Shown piece by piece: positions 8,845 through 18,356 of a DNA stretch of 42,112 bases. The notes under the pieces were generated by a model that saw only the letters and a program-made list of their open reading frames with translations, was not told where the DNA came from and did no database searches. The DNA lies in contig JBBISA010000035.1 of the NCBI GenBank assembly GCA_037441525.1, forward strand, positions 1 through 42,112, in the 5' to 3' direction. The DNA is from SKVR01 sp037441525. GTDB lineage: Bacteria > Bacteroidota > Bacteroidia > Bacteroidales > UBA7960. The stretch's first letter is position 1; the number at the start of each line of letters is the position of its first letter. The translations under genes and the position numbers were made by a program.

Positions 8845-10185
8845 TTAATCGTTAAAAGGTTCATATCGCACCACCAGTACTTGTCGTGTTGAACTCCTTA
8901 CCTTAAAGCGATCGTCGGGGCGCATGCCAGCTACCCACATGATGTCGTCATGGCAACAAAGCAACCAAATTGCCGACTTATCAGTGCGGGGGATTTTGCG
9001 ATCGATAAGAAAATCGCTGATCTTTTTTTTCCCCGACATGCCAATGGGATAGAAAAAATCTCCATCGGCAGGGTGTCGCAACTGCAGGGGGAACCTAATC
9101 CTGTTCAGATCGAAAAAGGCCTCATGTGAGTCCCCCGAAAGGTTTTCAAGTAAAAAATCGTTATGAACAGTAAAGAAAAACTTGCCTCCCGAGCAAACAA
9201 TTTCGTTCGTAGTGTCGGTGATTTCAACCTTTTCATCCAGGTCGGTTTCCTTTAGCGGTGAGATGAGCAAACTATCGCGGTTGAGCAAACAAACATGTGT
9301 TGGAGAGAAAAACATTTTGCCGGTTTGTCCATCGATATTTCGTGCCAGGTTCTCAACTACTGCCGGTTGAAACCCATATTCCTTGAGTAATTCGTAAAGT
9401 ATCAGTTCACGGGCTGGATAGGTTAGCAAGCCGTCGAGATTGATCCAGGTACGGGTTCCTTCCTTTTTAATGAACTCTTTGAGATGTTCGCGGGTAAAGT
9501 GGTTTAGAAGCTGAATTGTATCCTCAGCAATACGCGAAAGCTTTGTTATACTTTCATTAAAAGCAGGATTGATCTCCCGGATGATGGGTATTACCTTGTG
9601 TCTTATCTTATTGCGAATGTACCGGGTTTCCGAATTGGATGAATCTTCGCGGAATGAGAGATTATTCTTCAATGCATAAACTTCAATATCATGCCGCGAG
9701 AAATGCCAAAGTGGCCTGATCACGCAGTCGCGTTTGGGACGTATGCCCTGAAGGCCATAAAGCCCGGTGCTGCGGATCATATTAAGGAGCACTGTTTCAG
9801 TATGATCGTCGGTGTGGTGGGCGGCAGCGAGATACTGGAAATGGTGTTCGGTTCTTACCTGCTCAAACCATTGATAACGCAGAAAACGGGCAGCCATTTG
9901 TATGCTGAGCCCGTTGTCGTGCGAATACTCAACAGTATCAAACGACTTCACAAAAAACTCAACGCCCAAAGATTGGGCAAGCTCTTTCACAAATGCTTCA
10001 TCCTGGTCGCTCTCTTCTCCTCTGAGCTTGAAATTGCAATGTGCAATACCGAAGTTATATCCCGCACTGGCAAAAAGATGAGTCATAACTATCGAGTCGA
10101 GCCCACCACTTACCGCCAGCAAAATGCGGTCGCCGGGTTCAAAAAGATTGGTTTGTTCAATATTTTCAATAAAACTTTTGAGCAC
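8845..10185 (-). CDS. tilS: tRNA(Ile)-lysidine synthase
   Basis: A 446-residue N-type ATP pyrophosphatase that converts C34 of the CAU-anticodon tRNA-Ile to lysidine, which is essential for reading AUA. The PP-loop SGGLDS is at residues 26-31, followed by the family block AHCNFKLRGEESDQDE and AAAHHTDDHTETVLLNMIRSTG. A TilS substrate-binding and C-terminal domain completes the usual bacterial length. The start is GTG at 10185; no in-frame ATG lies just upstream, and the GTG precedes the conserved FIENIE segment, so GTG is preferred. Confidence 0.94.
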   Translation of the reverse strand: MLKSFIENIEQTNLFEPGDRILLAVSGGLDSIVMTHLFASAGYNFGIAHCNFKLRGEESDQDEAFVKELAQSLGVEFFVKSFDTVEYSHDNGLSIQMAARFLRYQWFEQVRTEHHFQYLAAAHHTDDHTETVLLNMIRSTGLYGLQGIRPKRDCVIRPLWHFSRHDIEVYALKNNLSFREDSSNSETRYIRNKIRHKVIPIIREINPAFNESITKLSRIAEDTIQLLNHFTREHLKEFIKKEGTRTWINLDGLLTYPARELILYELLKEYGFQPAVVENLARNIDGQTGKMFFSPTHVCLLNRDSLLISPLKETDLDEKVEITDTTNEIVCSGGKFFFTVHNDFLLENLSGDSHEAFFDLNRIRFPLQLRHPADGDFFYPIGMSGKKKISDFLIDRKIPRTDKSAIWLLCCHDDIMWVAGMRPDDRFKVRSSTRQVLVVRYEPFND

Positions 10186-10532
10186 TGTGGCAAGGGTGAT
10201 GTTAGTAAAAATGCAACTGCATTGAAGGCAATATAGCGTGGTGATAGAGCCATTTATCAGCAGTTACGATACAAGCCATGAACAATTTATTGTTTATCAA
10301 CAGCTTGTATTTGTTAATAGGGTGCAAAAATATTAAAATCCCGGCAATACCCTATCCTAAAAAACCAAAAAGGGGTTTTACATTCATTGGCAAATCCTCT
10401 TGTAACATCGAGGCTGGCAGCACCGTCTTATGCATGTATAAGGAGCCACAAAGAAGTTAACTGGTTGCCCGATTTCATTGCGCTCCATTTACACATAAAT
10501 AAATTATCTGATTTTACCTTATAAACCCGATC
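10186..10532. other. Intergenic region with a stem-loop
   Basis: A 347-bp divergent gap between tilS and the small secreted gene. The only clear structure is an inverted repeat: ATACAAGC (10269-10276) pairs with GCTTGTAT (10303-10310). Inside it is a second perfect arm pair, AACAAT-TT-ATTGTT. It could be a structured leader or an operator. A 60-codon ORF in the region (10278-10460) has no protein-like features and is not called. Confidence 0.45.
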
Positions 10533-10856
10533 ATGAAAACAAATATCACTCTTTCAATGATGGCTTTAATGCTGCTATTCACTACACAAAGTGCACTTGC
10601 CGGCAAGCCCGAGATAAAATTAAGTTTTACTGACATAAGCGGTCATAATATCGAGTTCATATCGCATCCTGAGCAACCCATTGAAGAACCGCTGCCGGTA
10701 GCAAATGTTCTCATAAAAAAAACTCCTACCCAACAGGTAGTTACGCCTGCCTTGCTGATGCAGTTTACCCGTCAGGAAAAACTGGCTTATGAGCCCGAAG
10801 TTGACCAGTTGCTTTTACAATACTCACTACACCGGGCAAATGTACCGATGAAGTAA
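10533..10856 (+). CDS. Small secreted protein of unknown function
   Basis: A 107-residue protein with a clear Sec signal peptide: Lys near the start, a hydrophobic core from about residue 6 to 17, and a cut site near ALAG at about 24. The mature part is about 83 residues, mostly polar, with no Cys and no domain I recognise. It is real rather than a shadow ORF because the signal peptide is well formed and a good terminator follows 40 bp downstream. It appears to be monocistronic. Export to the periplasm is an inference; no function is assigned. Confidence 0.7.
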   Translation: MKTNITLSMMALMLLFTTQSALAGKPEIKLSFTDISGHNIEFISHPEQPIEEPLPVANVLIKKTPTQQVVTPALLMQFTRQEKLAYEPEVDQLLLQYSLHRANVPMK

Positions 10857-10894
10857 GTTCAGATTTTGTTGTTTTGTTTTTGTTTTTGTTTGAA

Positions 10895-10925
10895 AGGCTC
10901 CGTTGCAAAACGGGGCTTTTCTTTT
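10895..10925 (+). terminator. Rho-independent terminator after small secreted gene
   Basis: GCTCCGTT (10897-10904), a GCAA GNRA tetraloop, AACGGGGC (10909-10916), then TTTTCTTTT. The 8-bp stem has a single G-U type mismatch. Orientation and distance (about 40 bp past the stop) fit the secreted-protein gene. Confidence 0.85.
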
Positions 10926-11134
10926 GAAAAACACACCCCTGAAAAAGCTCACTTGTTTGGTTGAGAAGATGAAGCACAGCTGAAGATCAGCCACCTGGTG
11001 AATTACTAAGTGATGAAGGAAACCATATAATAGTAACCTATGGTTCGTAGCAAAAGCATCGTTGAGATTAGAATAGAATTAAGGGCTAATGACCTGCAGA
11101 TTAATTCTTTCAATTATTTTTTGGAAAAACTTTA

Positions 11135-13083
11135 CTACTCCCTGATAGTTTTTAACAATATTCTTTCGCCCGAATGGGTATAAATCACCAACAGATATAC
11201 TCCGGGCACCCATGTTGAAGTATTGATGCTAAATTCGTTGAATTGGGGGTTGATGAGTTGTGAATAAACCCGCCGGCCATCGTGTGAATAAACATCGAGG
11301 CTTTGCCAGCCGGGGTTTCCGGTAGCTGAAACAACCAAACGATCATGAAAGGGTACAGGATAAGCCTTTATGATTCCCTCGGAAACATCATTTTCAAGAC
11401 CTGTAACAACTGCAACCAGCTGACAGAGCTCGGCAATACAGCCTGCTTTTGTAGTTACTGCCAGACATGTATTGTATTCACCGGGGCTTTGGTACGTATG
11501 CACCGGGCTCTTCTGATCAGAAAACTTGCCTTCACCAAAAGACCAGTAATACTGTGCTTCCGGGGTGCTCAGGTTACTAAAACTAACAGTATTATTCAAT
11601 ACCTGAAACGAAAAGGCAGACTGGGGGAATGGGCTTACGGAAATATACCCTGGCTTTTCCAGGAAACCAACCTGATTGTTTCCCTGAAGAGTTGCTTTCA
11701 GGCTAACAGTATAATTGCCTGTTGAACCATAAAAGTGAGCCGGGTTTATTTCTGTGCTGGTATTGCTATCGCCAAAATCCCACAAATAAGTATCGGCATC
11801 TACGCTTCTGTTAATGAAAGTTGCCGTACCTTCTTCGCAATACTGGGTTTGAAGGGCAAGAAAGGCCGCATGGGGGAGAATATATTTTTCGATGGCTTCA
11901 CTCAAAGCTGGGCTCCATTTTCCCCTGGAATCAAGAAAGCGCACCACCAGAAAATACTCCCCGGCAGGAATCATCCTCAGGTCAATATCCATTTCAAGCA
12001 ATAATGGATCAGAAAGCTCATCCAGGTAATGGGTATTGATGCCAGAATTGCCATCTTCATTAAACCTGTTTCCCTGGGCATCTTCAACCCAGTATTGCCA
12101 TGCAGTGATTCTAATATTACCTGCCAAGGATAGTGCGGGTGTTTTAAAAAATAACCTGGGTAAAGGAGCACTCCAGGTTCCCCGGTTGTCAGAAAAACGA
12201 ACGGTTATCATATTGATCCCATCGCTCAGCTTTGAAACATCGAAAATTTCCAACTGCGAAAACTGCGCGGCAGGAGTTATATCAACTTCATTTATAGCTG
12301 CCGGGTTGTTATTGTACCAATATTGGCAGCGGGTAATAAAATTACCTTCACCGAAGGCAACGGGTTGTTTAATAAAATAGCGCACCACCGGAGCGACCAT
12401 TTGCCTGTATTGTTGCGAAAACGCATGTAAACTGCATTTAAACCCACCGGCAATGCTTCAACATTGAAAGCATCGTCAATGGAGAAATCAGCCAGCGATG
12501 CAACATATACCGTACTGAAACTACCTGAATTAAACCTGTACTGATAGGCAGTAATTTTTCGCTGCATATCGGCAGGCGTTGTAAACATTGGTATTTTAAG
12601 AAAAAAATGTCCTTTAACCGGCGACCACCATCCACTGTTGTCAAGAAACCGTATGTTCAGAACATTTAATCCATCGGCCAACCTTGATATATCTGCCACC
12701 TCATCGAGATGAAACACGGTGGTTCCTTCTGCCGGGCTAAAAACCATTTTGCCCTGGTTAAAGCCATATTCGAAACCAACGATTTTTTTCTCCTGCTGAC
12801 CGGCAAGGGCTACCTGCGGTATTTTATAGAAATATCTCTGCAAGGGCGACGACAATTGCCCCTGGGTATCGCCAAACCTGAAACCAAGCACATTGAGCCC
12901 AACAGGAAGGTCATTTACAATCAGATTTAATTGCAGCAACGATCCGGATGATGGGGCAACGGAAACCTTTTTCCTTACATCAAAATGTTGGTTGAACCAA
13001 TATTCATAGCGGTTTATCAGAGGCTCCTGGGCAGCAACTGAAAAACTGATGAAAAACACGATCAATACCGTTAATCTTTTCAT
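11135..13083 (-). pseudogene. T9SS-secreted protein, five tandem repeats + PKD domains, frameshifted
   Basis: One gene split by a single missing base near 12394-12396. The 5' part (13083 to about 12396) opens with a signal peptide (MKRLTVLIVFF...VAAQ). The 3' part (12400-11135) continues the same protein in another frame. The junction should read KWS-A-P-V-V, and repeat counterparts WSAPLPR and SSPLQRYF show exactly where a G is missing. Together the parts carry five ~65-100-residue repeats ending in RF(x)D/N-x-x-G-x-WS-P...F-K-x-P. Two PKD-like domains follow (YLWDFGDSN; YYWSFGEGK), then a type A T9SS sorting domain (AYPVPFHDR, VYSHDGRR, PGVYLLVIYT). Intact, it would be about 650 residues and exported to the cell surface. 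The start is ATG 13083; an upstream TTG is not credible. The lesion could be real decay or a sequencing error. Confidence 0.85.
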
Positions 13084-13136
13084 AATCAGCAATTTTTAAT
13101 GTTAAATGTTTCGATTGTCAGAAGGGATAAAACCTA

Positions 13137-14170
13137 TTATCTCTCCTGAGCCTTAACATTAATGCTGATGTTGATTTTACCGGATGGATCTGATTCACTT
13201 GAAATGCTTTGTGATGTAATATGCGGGGTGTATGGCACTGCACCGTCTTTATAAGGAACCGGACTTCCATAAATGCCAATATTGAACCCGTCACTTCCGG
13301 CACCAATACCGCCCGATTCGGGTTTAAGCCGATTGTTGTGGTCATAACTGAAAACATTTCCGCTTTGCTGAATAAAAATATCACCCTGGGGCTTATTTAC
13401 TATATTGCCGGAACCATAACAACCCGCGGGAATGGTAAACGCCCCTGAAAAAATGTTGTTGTAAAACCCACTGCCTGATATTTCGCCACCGATGTAAGAG
13501 CCTGAAGCAATTAATATATTGTTCTGAAACATGCCTGACTGCACGTTTACGATTACCTGAGCCCAAATGTTAGCTGCCTTGAGAAAAATATTGTTGGTTA
13601 TAAGTACCCCTCCATTGAAATTAGCAATATAGTCATGGATAATATTTTTTGTTATCGAAACCTGTTGTGCATATCCGCCTCCAACTGAGCCCCTTACAAT
13701 ATTCTCCTGAATGTTTATGAACTTTGAGTTGGACGCCGAGGTAGCGTTTACGTCGTGGCTCATCCAGATGTTGTTTACGCAACACCTGATAATATTGATA
13801 TGATTTACGGTACTATTTGAGGGGATAGTACCCCACCTGATATCGCCCGAAAGATAGAACCCCTGAAGAAGGGTATTATCGGCCCCGGTGCGCAGATAAA
13901 TAGTCCCCGACAGGAAGGTAAGACCTGTGGCCTGGGTATGCGATGGGTAATGTCCTGCCCCGACAATGGATAGTTTTTTATCAATATAAACATTGCCAAT
14001 ATTGAAGCTTCCACCCGAAAGATAAATATGTCGCCAGGTTTTGCTGCTTCAAGTGCATCGGAGAATTGGTAAAACATGGTGGCTGTTTCTCCGCTTTGCA
14101 GAATTATACTTGTCTGGGCATTTAAGTTTACCGAAATGAGGTTTAATAACAGCTATCCCAATAGATACAT
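13137..14170 (-). pseudogene. Secreted right-handed beta-helix (pectate-lyase-fold) protein, broken
   Basis: Read from ATG 14170, the signal peptide MYLLG is interrupted by TAG (14153-14155; TGG is the simplest ancestor). It resumes as LLLNLISVNLNAQ, a good signal-peptide core and cut site. A second lesion, a 1-base deletion near 14025-14028, shifts AAKPGDI out of frame. Restoring one A gives GDIIYLSGGSFNIGN, the classic start of a beta-helix. The corrected frame then runs unbroken to the stop at 13137 through many short N-rich coils (NIFLKAANIW, NNILIASGS, NNIFSGAF). The fold is that of pectin-lyase-like surface proteins; no catalytic residues are identified and no T9SS tail is present. It lies 54 bp upstream of the frameshifted T9SS gene, probably in one operon. 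Confidence 0.8.
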
Positions 14171-14269
14171 CCTGTTTTTCTTAAGGCAGATGGATTAGTT
14201 GTTAATTTCACCAAATTTATATAAATTTTTAAACCGTTTAGGGTTGGCATCGATTATTTCCAGCCAAAT

Positions 14270-14332
14270 AAAAAAAGCGATCTGTTTCGCAGGTTGTTGA
14301 TACCAACAAACCAATATAACGAAACAGATCGC
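14270..14332 (-). terminator. Strong terminator after the Gfo/Idh/MocA gene
   Basis: A perfect 13-bp inverted repeat: GCGATCTGTTTCG (14277-14289) and CGAAACAGATCGC (14320-14332). On the minus strand it is followed by a run of seven T. The 30-base loop contains an inner pairing of GGTTGTTG-type with CAACAAACC. It separates the oxidoreductase operon from the broken beta-helix gene. Confidence 0.88.
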
Positions 14333-14368
14333 CTAATAATTTCAGAAATACTCCTGCAGAACCTAGTC

Positions 14369-15718
14369 CTAAACTGTTCCTGACACAGGGATTACAGCTT
14401 TGATACCCACTGGTCCAAAGGCAATGTTTTCAGGACCCAGCTTCAGGGTTGAATTCATCATCTCTTCGTAGGTAACCTCTTTGCCGGTATAAGCCGAAAT
14501 ACGGCCCATAATGGCCACCATGGTAGAAACGGCACAAGCCTCAGCCTCATTGAGCGGGGTATTGTTACGGATAGCCGCCACCAGGTCGATAATCTCCTGA
14601 TCGTAGGGACTCTTGTTCACCACACCGGCACCCATGCCTTCCACATTCGAACCCTCTTCAGAATAGGCAAATTCGAAGGTTGCATTCCCCTTGAGATCAA
14701 AAATGGTGTTGCTGCAATTCGACTGGCCTTTGGTACCCACTATCCATTCAGAAACATTGTTGGTACAACCGTTGATCTGTCGGCACATGCTGTGCATGTG
14801 AGTTCCATCGGCATAAACATAATCCACGCTGAAGTTGTCGTACTGATCGCCTGTGGGGCGGCGCTGACGGCTTCCGAAACCAACAGCCTTTACTGGAATT
14901 TTACCGGAAAACCAGTTGATAACATCAATGTTGTGCATGTGCTGTTCCACGATATGGTCGCCCGAAAGCCATGTCCAGTTCACCCAGTCGCGCAACATGG
15001 CTTCCATTTCGGTCCAGCCCGGCTGTGGGTTCACAAACCACAGTTGCCCCTGATTCCAGTAAGCATTTGCAGCTACTATATCGCCAATGGCACCAGCCTT
15101 AATATGCTCGTAAATAGTAAGATAATCTCTCTGATGATGGCGCTGTGTACCGCAAACGACTTTTAAGCCGGCTGCATCGGCCATCTTAGCTGATGCCATA
15201 ATGGAGCGGGCACCTACCGGGTCAACCGCAATGGGTTTTTCCATAAAAACATGTTTGCGTGCTCTTACAGCTGCATCAAAATGCAGTGGTCTGAAAAACG
15301 GTGGTGTAGCCAGAATTACTACATCAACCCCCGAGTCAATCACTTTTTGGTAAGCGTCGAAACCCACGAAGCATTTTTCGTCAGCCACCTCTATTTTTTT
15401 TTGCTCCTTGAGTTGTGCCCGACACCGAACCAGTTTATCGGCAAATACATCGCCCAGTGCGGCAATCTCGATGCCCGGGCCGGAATCGAGGAAATTGAAA
15501 GCTGCCCCGGTGCCACGACCTCCACAGCCTATAAGTCCAACTTTCAGCACCTTGCCATCGGGTGCCTTATCAAGGAATGTGGGCACTACCACTTTCCCCT
15601 TTTTATCGCTGCTGCACGCATTGAGCAACATACCTGATCCCAATGCGCCTAAGGCGGCAATGGATGCCGCGTTTTTCAAAAATATCCGGCGGCCGCTTTG
15701 ATTAGATTGATCTTCCAT
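14369..15718 (-). CDS. Secreted Gfo/Idh/MocA-family oxidoreductase
   Basis: A 449-residue NAD(P)-dependent sugar or inositol dehydrogenase-like protein. A twin-arginine signal (SGRRIFLKNAAS, residues 9-19) is followed by a hydrophobic segment and a lipobox-like LLNAC (C35). It is therefore probably exported folded with its cofactor and may be lipid-anchored. The Rossmann motif is KVGLIGCGGRGTG (59-71). The family EKP motif appears in VFMEKPIAVDP, and HMHNIDVINWF supplies the usual catalytic His region. Substrate is unknown; exported members in Bacteroidota often act on glycans. It lies 37 bp downstream of the cytochrome-FGE fusion gene, so the two are probably cotranscribed and end at the strong terminator at 14277-14332. 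Confidence 0.9.
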   Translation of the reverse strand: MEDQSNQSGRRIFLKNAASIAALGALGSGMLLNACSSDKKGKVVVPTFLDKAPDGKVLKVGLIGCGGRGTGAAFNFLDSGPGIEIAALGDVFADKLVRCRAQLKEQKKIEVADEKCFVGFDAYQKVIDSGVDVVILATPPFFRPLHFDAAVRARKHVFMEKPIAVDPVGARSIMASAKMADAAGLKVVCGTQRHHQRDYLTIYEHIKAGAIGDIVAANAYWNQGQLWFVNPQPGWTEMEAMLRDWVNWTWLSGDHIVEQHMHNIDVINWFSGKIPVKAVGFGSRQRRPTGDQYDNFSVDYVYADGTHMHSMCRQINGCTNNVSEWIVGTKGQSNCSNTIFDLKGNATFEFAYSEEGSNVEGMGAGVVNKSPYDQEIIDLVAAIRNNTPLNEAEACAVSTMVAIMGRISAYTGKEVTYEEMMNSTLKLGPENIAFGPVGIKAVIPVSGTV

Positions 15719-15755
15719 GTTCTATTATTTGAGTTATCGGTTTAAAAGGTTGATA

Positions 15756-17288
15756 TCAATTTGGTTCTTTCCATTCCAGTACCACCCTGAAGCCTACATC
15801 GTAGCTGTCGGAGTACCACCAGATACTTTTGGGAATCTGCGGGTCGGTAACCAGCCAGCGGGTGTGCTGTGTTGATGCGCGGGTTGCTGACCTTACATCG
15901 TAGGCATCGCTGTTGAAGGCGCCTCCCCTTATCACCCTTTCAGTGCCGGCAGTGGGTCCTTTAGGATTCTTTACTACCTGCTCTTCAGGATATTGGGCAA
16001 AGGCATCATCAGCATAATAGTCGGCAGTGAACTCCCACACGTTGCCCATCATATTTCTGAGCCCAAAGGGGTTAGGTTTGATGGAGTCGGGCACATGGGT
16101 GCGCAGTCCGCTGTTGGTCTCATAGATGATGTAGCGGTTTATCATAGTTGTGTCTGCACCAAACAGGCGGTTGAGCCAACGGTTTCGGGTAAATTTCCTG
16201 GGATTTCCTTCGAAGAAATAGGGTGTTTGGGTACCCCCCCGGGCAGCGAATTCCCATTCAGCTTCGGTTGGCAGGCGGTAATTTTTTCCTGTTTTCAGGC
16301 TCAGCCAGCGGCAGAAAGTTTCGGCAGCATGGTAGGTCATGGTAATGGCAGGCCGCTGGCCAAAGCCCCATCCCTGGTCGGGGTTGCCCCAGGGTGGTGT
16401 TGGGCCTGAAATGGCGTCGGCCGATGTAATGGTTTGGAGCGACTGCGCATAAGCACCCGCATCCTTGCGCCCTTCTGAACGGGTTTCAGTAAAGAAAGCC
16501 ATGTACATTTCCCAGGTAACTTCTACTTCGGCCATGAAGAAAGAGCTTACCTCCACTTCCCTGGGGGGTCCTTCGGTGGCCGAACGGCCTGGTTCGCCGG
16601 GCAGGCTGCCAAGGGTAAACCGGCCACCGGGTACTGGTAGCATGTCAAAGCTCACCGGTGTACCGGGTATAGTTTCTGTAAATCTTTCAAATCCTTTTAG
16701 TTCAGATGCTTTTTCATAAATAACCGACGGGCGGGCCACAACGCCAAAATCGACCCGGTGCTCATGTTTGGCATCGGAGAAATGCCCCACATGCAGGTGG
16801 CAGTTCAGACAGTTGAGCTGCTCGCGGTTGTTGGAATAGTAGAGGTGGGCATCCATCCCTTCGGGGGTAAGCTGCCGCGGGAAAAGGTTCTGATGGCACA
16901 TCATACACGATTTCTGGTAGGTATGTTTCACCGCAGCCGAAAGCCTTCGCTTTGCCTCCCAGTTTATTTGTTCGGTGTCTTTGAAAAGCATTGCATACAC
17001 ATCGCGGGCACCCGTCACCGCCTTGGCTGTAAGATAGTGAACAGTACCTGGCGGGGGCAGGTGGCATTGAACACAGTGCACCACAATGCCCGACTTATTG
17101 TCGTAATGGGTTGACAAACGCCACAGGTCTTCAGCATGGGGGTGCACATGGCAACTCATGCAAAACTCGTCGGTGGATGTGTATTTAATGGCCTTACTCG
17201 AAAGGATAATAAATGTGGCGCCAAGAAAAAAGGCAAGAAGAACGATGTACTTGTGTCTTTTTTTTCTTTTGGGATTAATGTTGCTCAT
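15756..17288 (-). CDS. Tetraheme NapC/NirT-type cytochrome fused to an FGE-sulfatase-like domain
   Basis: A 510-residue two-domain protein. One N-terminal membrane helix (about 14-31) is followed by four CxxCH heme sites: C43-C46-H47, C72-C75-H76, C128-C131-H132 and C160-C163-H164. This is the NrfH/NapC pattern for taking electrons from the menaquinol pool. From about residue 213 to the end is a SUMF1/FGE-like domain: VPGGRFTLGS, VEVTWEMYMAFF, YRLPTEAEWEFAARGG, NMMGNVWEFTADYY and VIRGGAFNSD. The catalytic cysteines of true formylglycine-generating enzymes are absent, as there is no Cys after the heme region. A copper-FGE reaction is therefore unlikely, and the domain may bind a partner or another metal. 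It probably sits in the periplasm on the inner membrane. It is the first gene of an operon with the Gfo/Idh/MocA gene. Confidence 0.9.
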   Translation of the reverse strand: MSNINPKRKKRHKYIVLLAFFLGATFIILSSKAIKYTSTDEFCMSCHVHPHAEDLWRLSTHYDNKSGIVVHCVQCHLPPPGTVHYLTAKAVTGARDVYAMLFKDTEQINWEAKRRLSAAVKHTYQKSCMMCHQNLFPRQLTPEGMDAHLYYSNNREQLNCLNCHLHVGHFSDAKHEHRVDFGVVARPSVIYEKASELKGFERFTETIPGTPVSFDMLPVPGGRFTLGSLPGEPGRSATEGPPREVEVSSFFMAEVEVTWEMYMAFFTETRSEGRKDAGAYAQSLQTITSADAISGPTPPWGNPDQGWGFGQRPAITMTYHAAETFCRWLSLKTGKNYRLPTEAEWEFAARGGTQTPYFFEGNPRKFTRNRWLNRLFGADTTMINRYIIYETNSGLRTHVPDSIKPNPFGLRNMMGNVWEFTADYYADDAFAQYPEEQVVKNPKGPTAGTERVIRGGAFNSDAYDVRSATRASTQHTRWLVTDPQIPKSIWWYSDSYDVGFRVVLEWKEPN

Positions 17289-17579
17289 GAAGAGATTAAA
17301 ATGGTATTGGTATGTGGTGTTAAAAAAATTCGGGAAACGGATAGCACCGCACCAGTCGGCACAATTTCAATCATCTGAAATATAACTAAATAGCAATCAA
17401 TCACATTTCAAGATAGCACTTTCACTTCTAAAATTCTGTAAATTTAAAACAATTTCCGGTTTTACCTTCACCTATACGATAATTACATGGAGGTAATTTT
17501 GTTAAAATCGCAACAACTCTTTTTGAAGTAATTTTTTTTGCGGTATAACCCTTACTTTTGCCGCCGCAAAACTGTTGTT
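17289..17579. promoter_or_regulatory. Divergent promoter region, TauE side with a -7 box
   Basis: A 291-bp AT-rich divergent gap. TACTTTTG at 17553-17560 matches TAnnTTTG and lies 20 bp before the TauE ATG (17580). No -33 TTTG at the standard spacing was found. Nothing convincing was seen for the minus-strand cytochrome gene. Confidence 0.35.
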
Positions 17580-18356
17580 ATGGCTCTGATAGAACAGATT
17601 ACCGCTACCGGATACAGTGCTGTCACTCTGTGGAGTGTACTTATAATTTGTGCTTTTATTACCGGCATGGCCAAAACGGGGGTATACGGGCTGGGCACTC
17701 TTGTAGCACCCATCCTTGCCAGTTTTTTCGGAGGCAAGGTTTCCTCGGGTCTGTTGTTGCCCATGCTTTCCATGGCCGATATGATTGCTGTTATTTACTA
17801 CAACCGCCACGCCAGCTGGAGCCACCTGTGGAAATTGTTTCCCTTTGCCGCCGCCGGCGTCATTATTGCCATTTTCGTAGGAGAGATCATCAGCGATGGC
17901 ACCTTCAAAATTGTGATGGCTGTTTTTATCCTTGGCGGTATCCCAATAATGATTGCCCGCGAACGGATCAAAGATATTGAGCCCCTGAAAGGGAACTGGT
18001 TCTGGGGAGGTTTCTTCGGGATTACGGGTGGATTTAGCACCATGATTGGCAATGCCGCAGGTCCGATAATGAGCCTTTACCTGCTGGCCATGCAGCTGCC
18101 CAAAAACGTGCTGCTTGGCACCGGCGCCTGGTTTTTCCTGGTAATTAATTTATTCAAAATGCCTTTCCATGTCATGGTATGGAAAACCATTACCTTGCAA
18201 TCGTTTACCATAAACCTGATGATGATACCTGTAATCATTGCCGGCGGTCTGCTGGGAATAAAACTGGTAAAACATATACCGGAAAAACCCTTCCGATGGC
18301 TCGTTATCATTTTAACAACCGTGGCATCGGGGAGGTTGATTTGGTCGGTGTTGTAA
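17580..18356 (+). CDS. TauE/SafE-family permease (sulfite/organic anion exporter type)
   Basis: About 258 residues from the ATG at 17580. A TTG 42 bp earlier (17538) would add a charged, non-membrane tail overlapping the -7 box and is rejected. The protein is almost entirely hydrophobic, with seven to eight predicted helices. It carries the family N-terminal repeat ICAFITGMAKTGVYGLGTLVAPILA and the second-half repeat GGFFGITGGFSTMIGNAAGPIMSLYLL. The family moves sulfite, sulfoacetate or other anions across the inner membrane, and the substrate here is unknown. The heptad repeat block begins directly at the first base after the TAA stop. Confidence 0.9.
   Translation: MALIEQITATGYSAVTLWSVLIICAFITGMAKTGVYGLGTLVAPILASFFGGKVSSGLLLPMLSMADMIAVIYYNRHASWSHLWKLFPFAAAGVIIAIFVGEIISDGTFKIVMAVFILGGIPIMIARERIKDIEPLKGNWFWGGFFGITGGFSTMIGNAAGPIMSLYLLAMQLPKNVLLGTGAWFFLVINLFKMPFHVMVWKTITLQSFTINLMMIPVIIAGGLLGIKLVKHIPEKPFRWLVIILTTVASGRLIWSVL

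Noticed and set aside
10278..10460. 60-codon ORF upstream of the small secreted gene
   Set aside because: It overlaps the stem-loop and has mixed Cys/Lys content with no signal peptide pattern or family resemblance; probably chance.
12380..12410. Programmed frameshift in the T9SS gene
   Set aside because: No slippery heptamer or following pseudoknot-like structure is visible, and a missing single base inside a repeated motif explains the break.
13118..13384. 88-codon minus-strand ORF
   Set aside because: It overlaps the 3' part of the beta-helix gene in another frame and shows no domain; the beta-helix frame is the convincing one.
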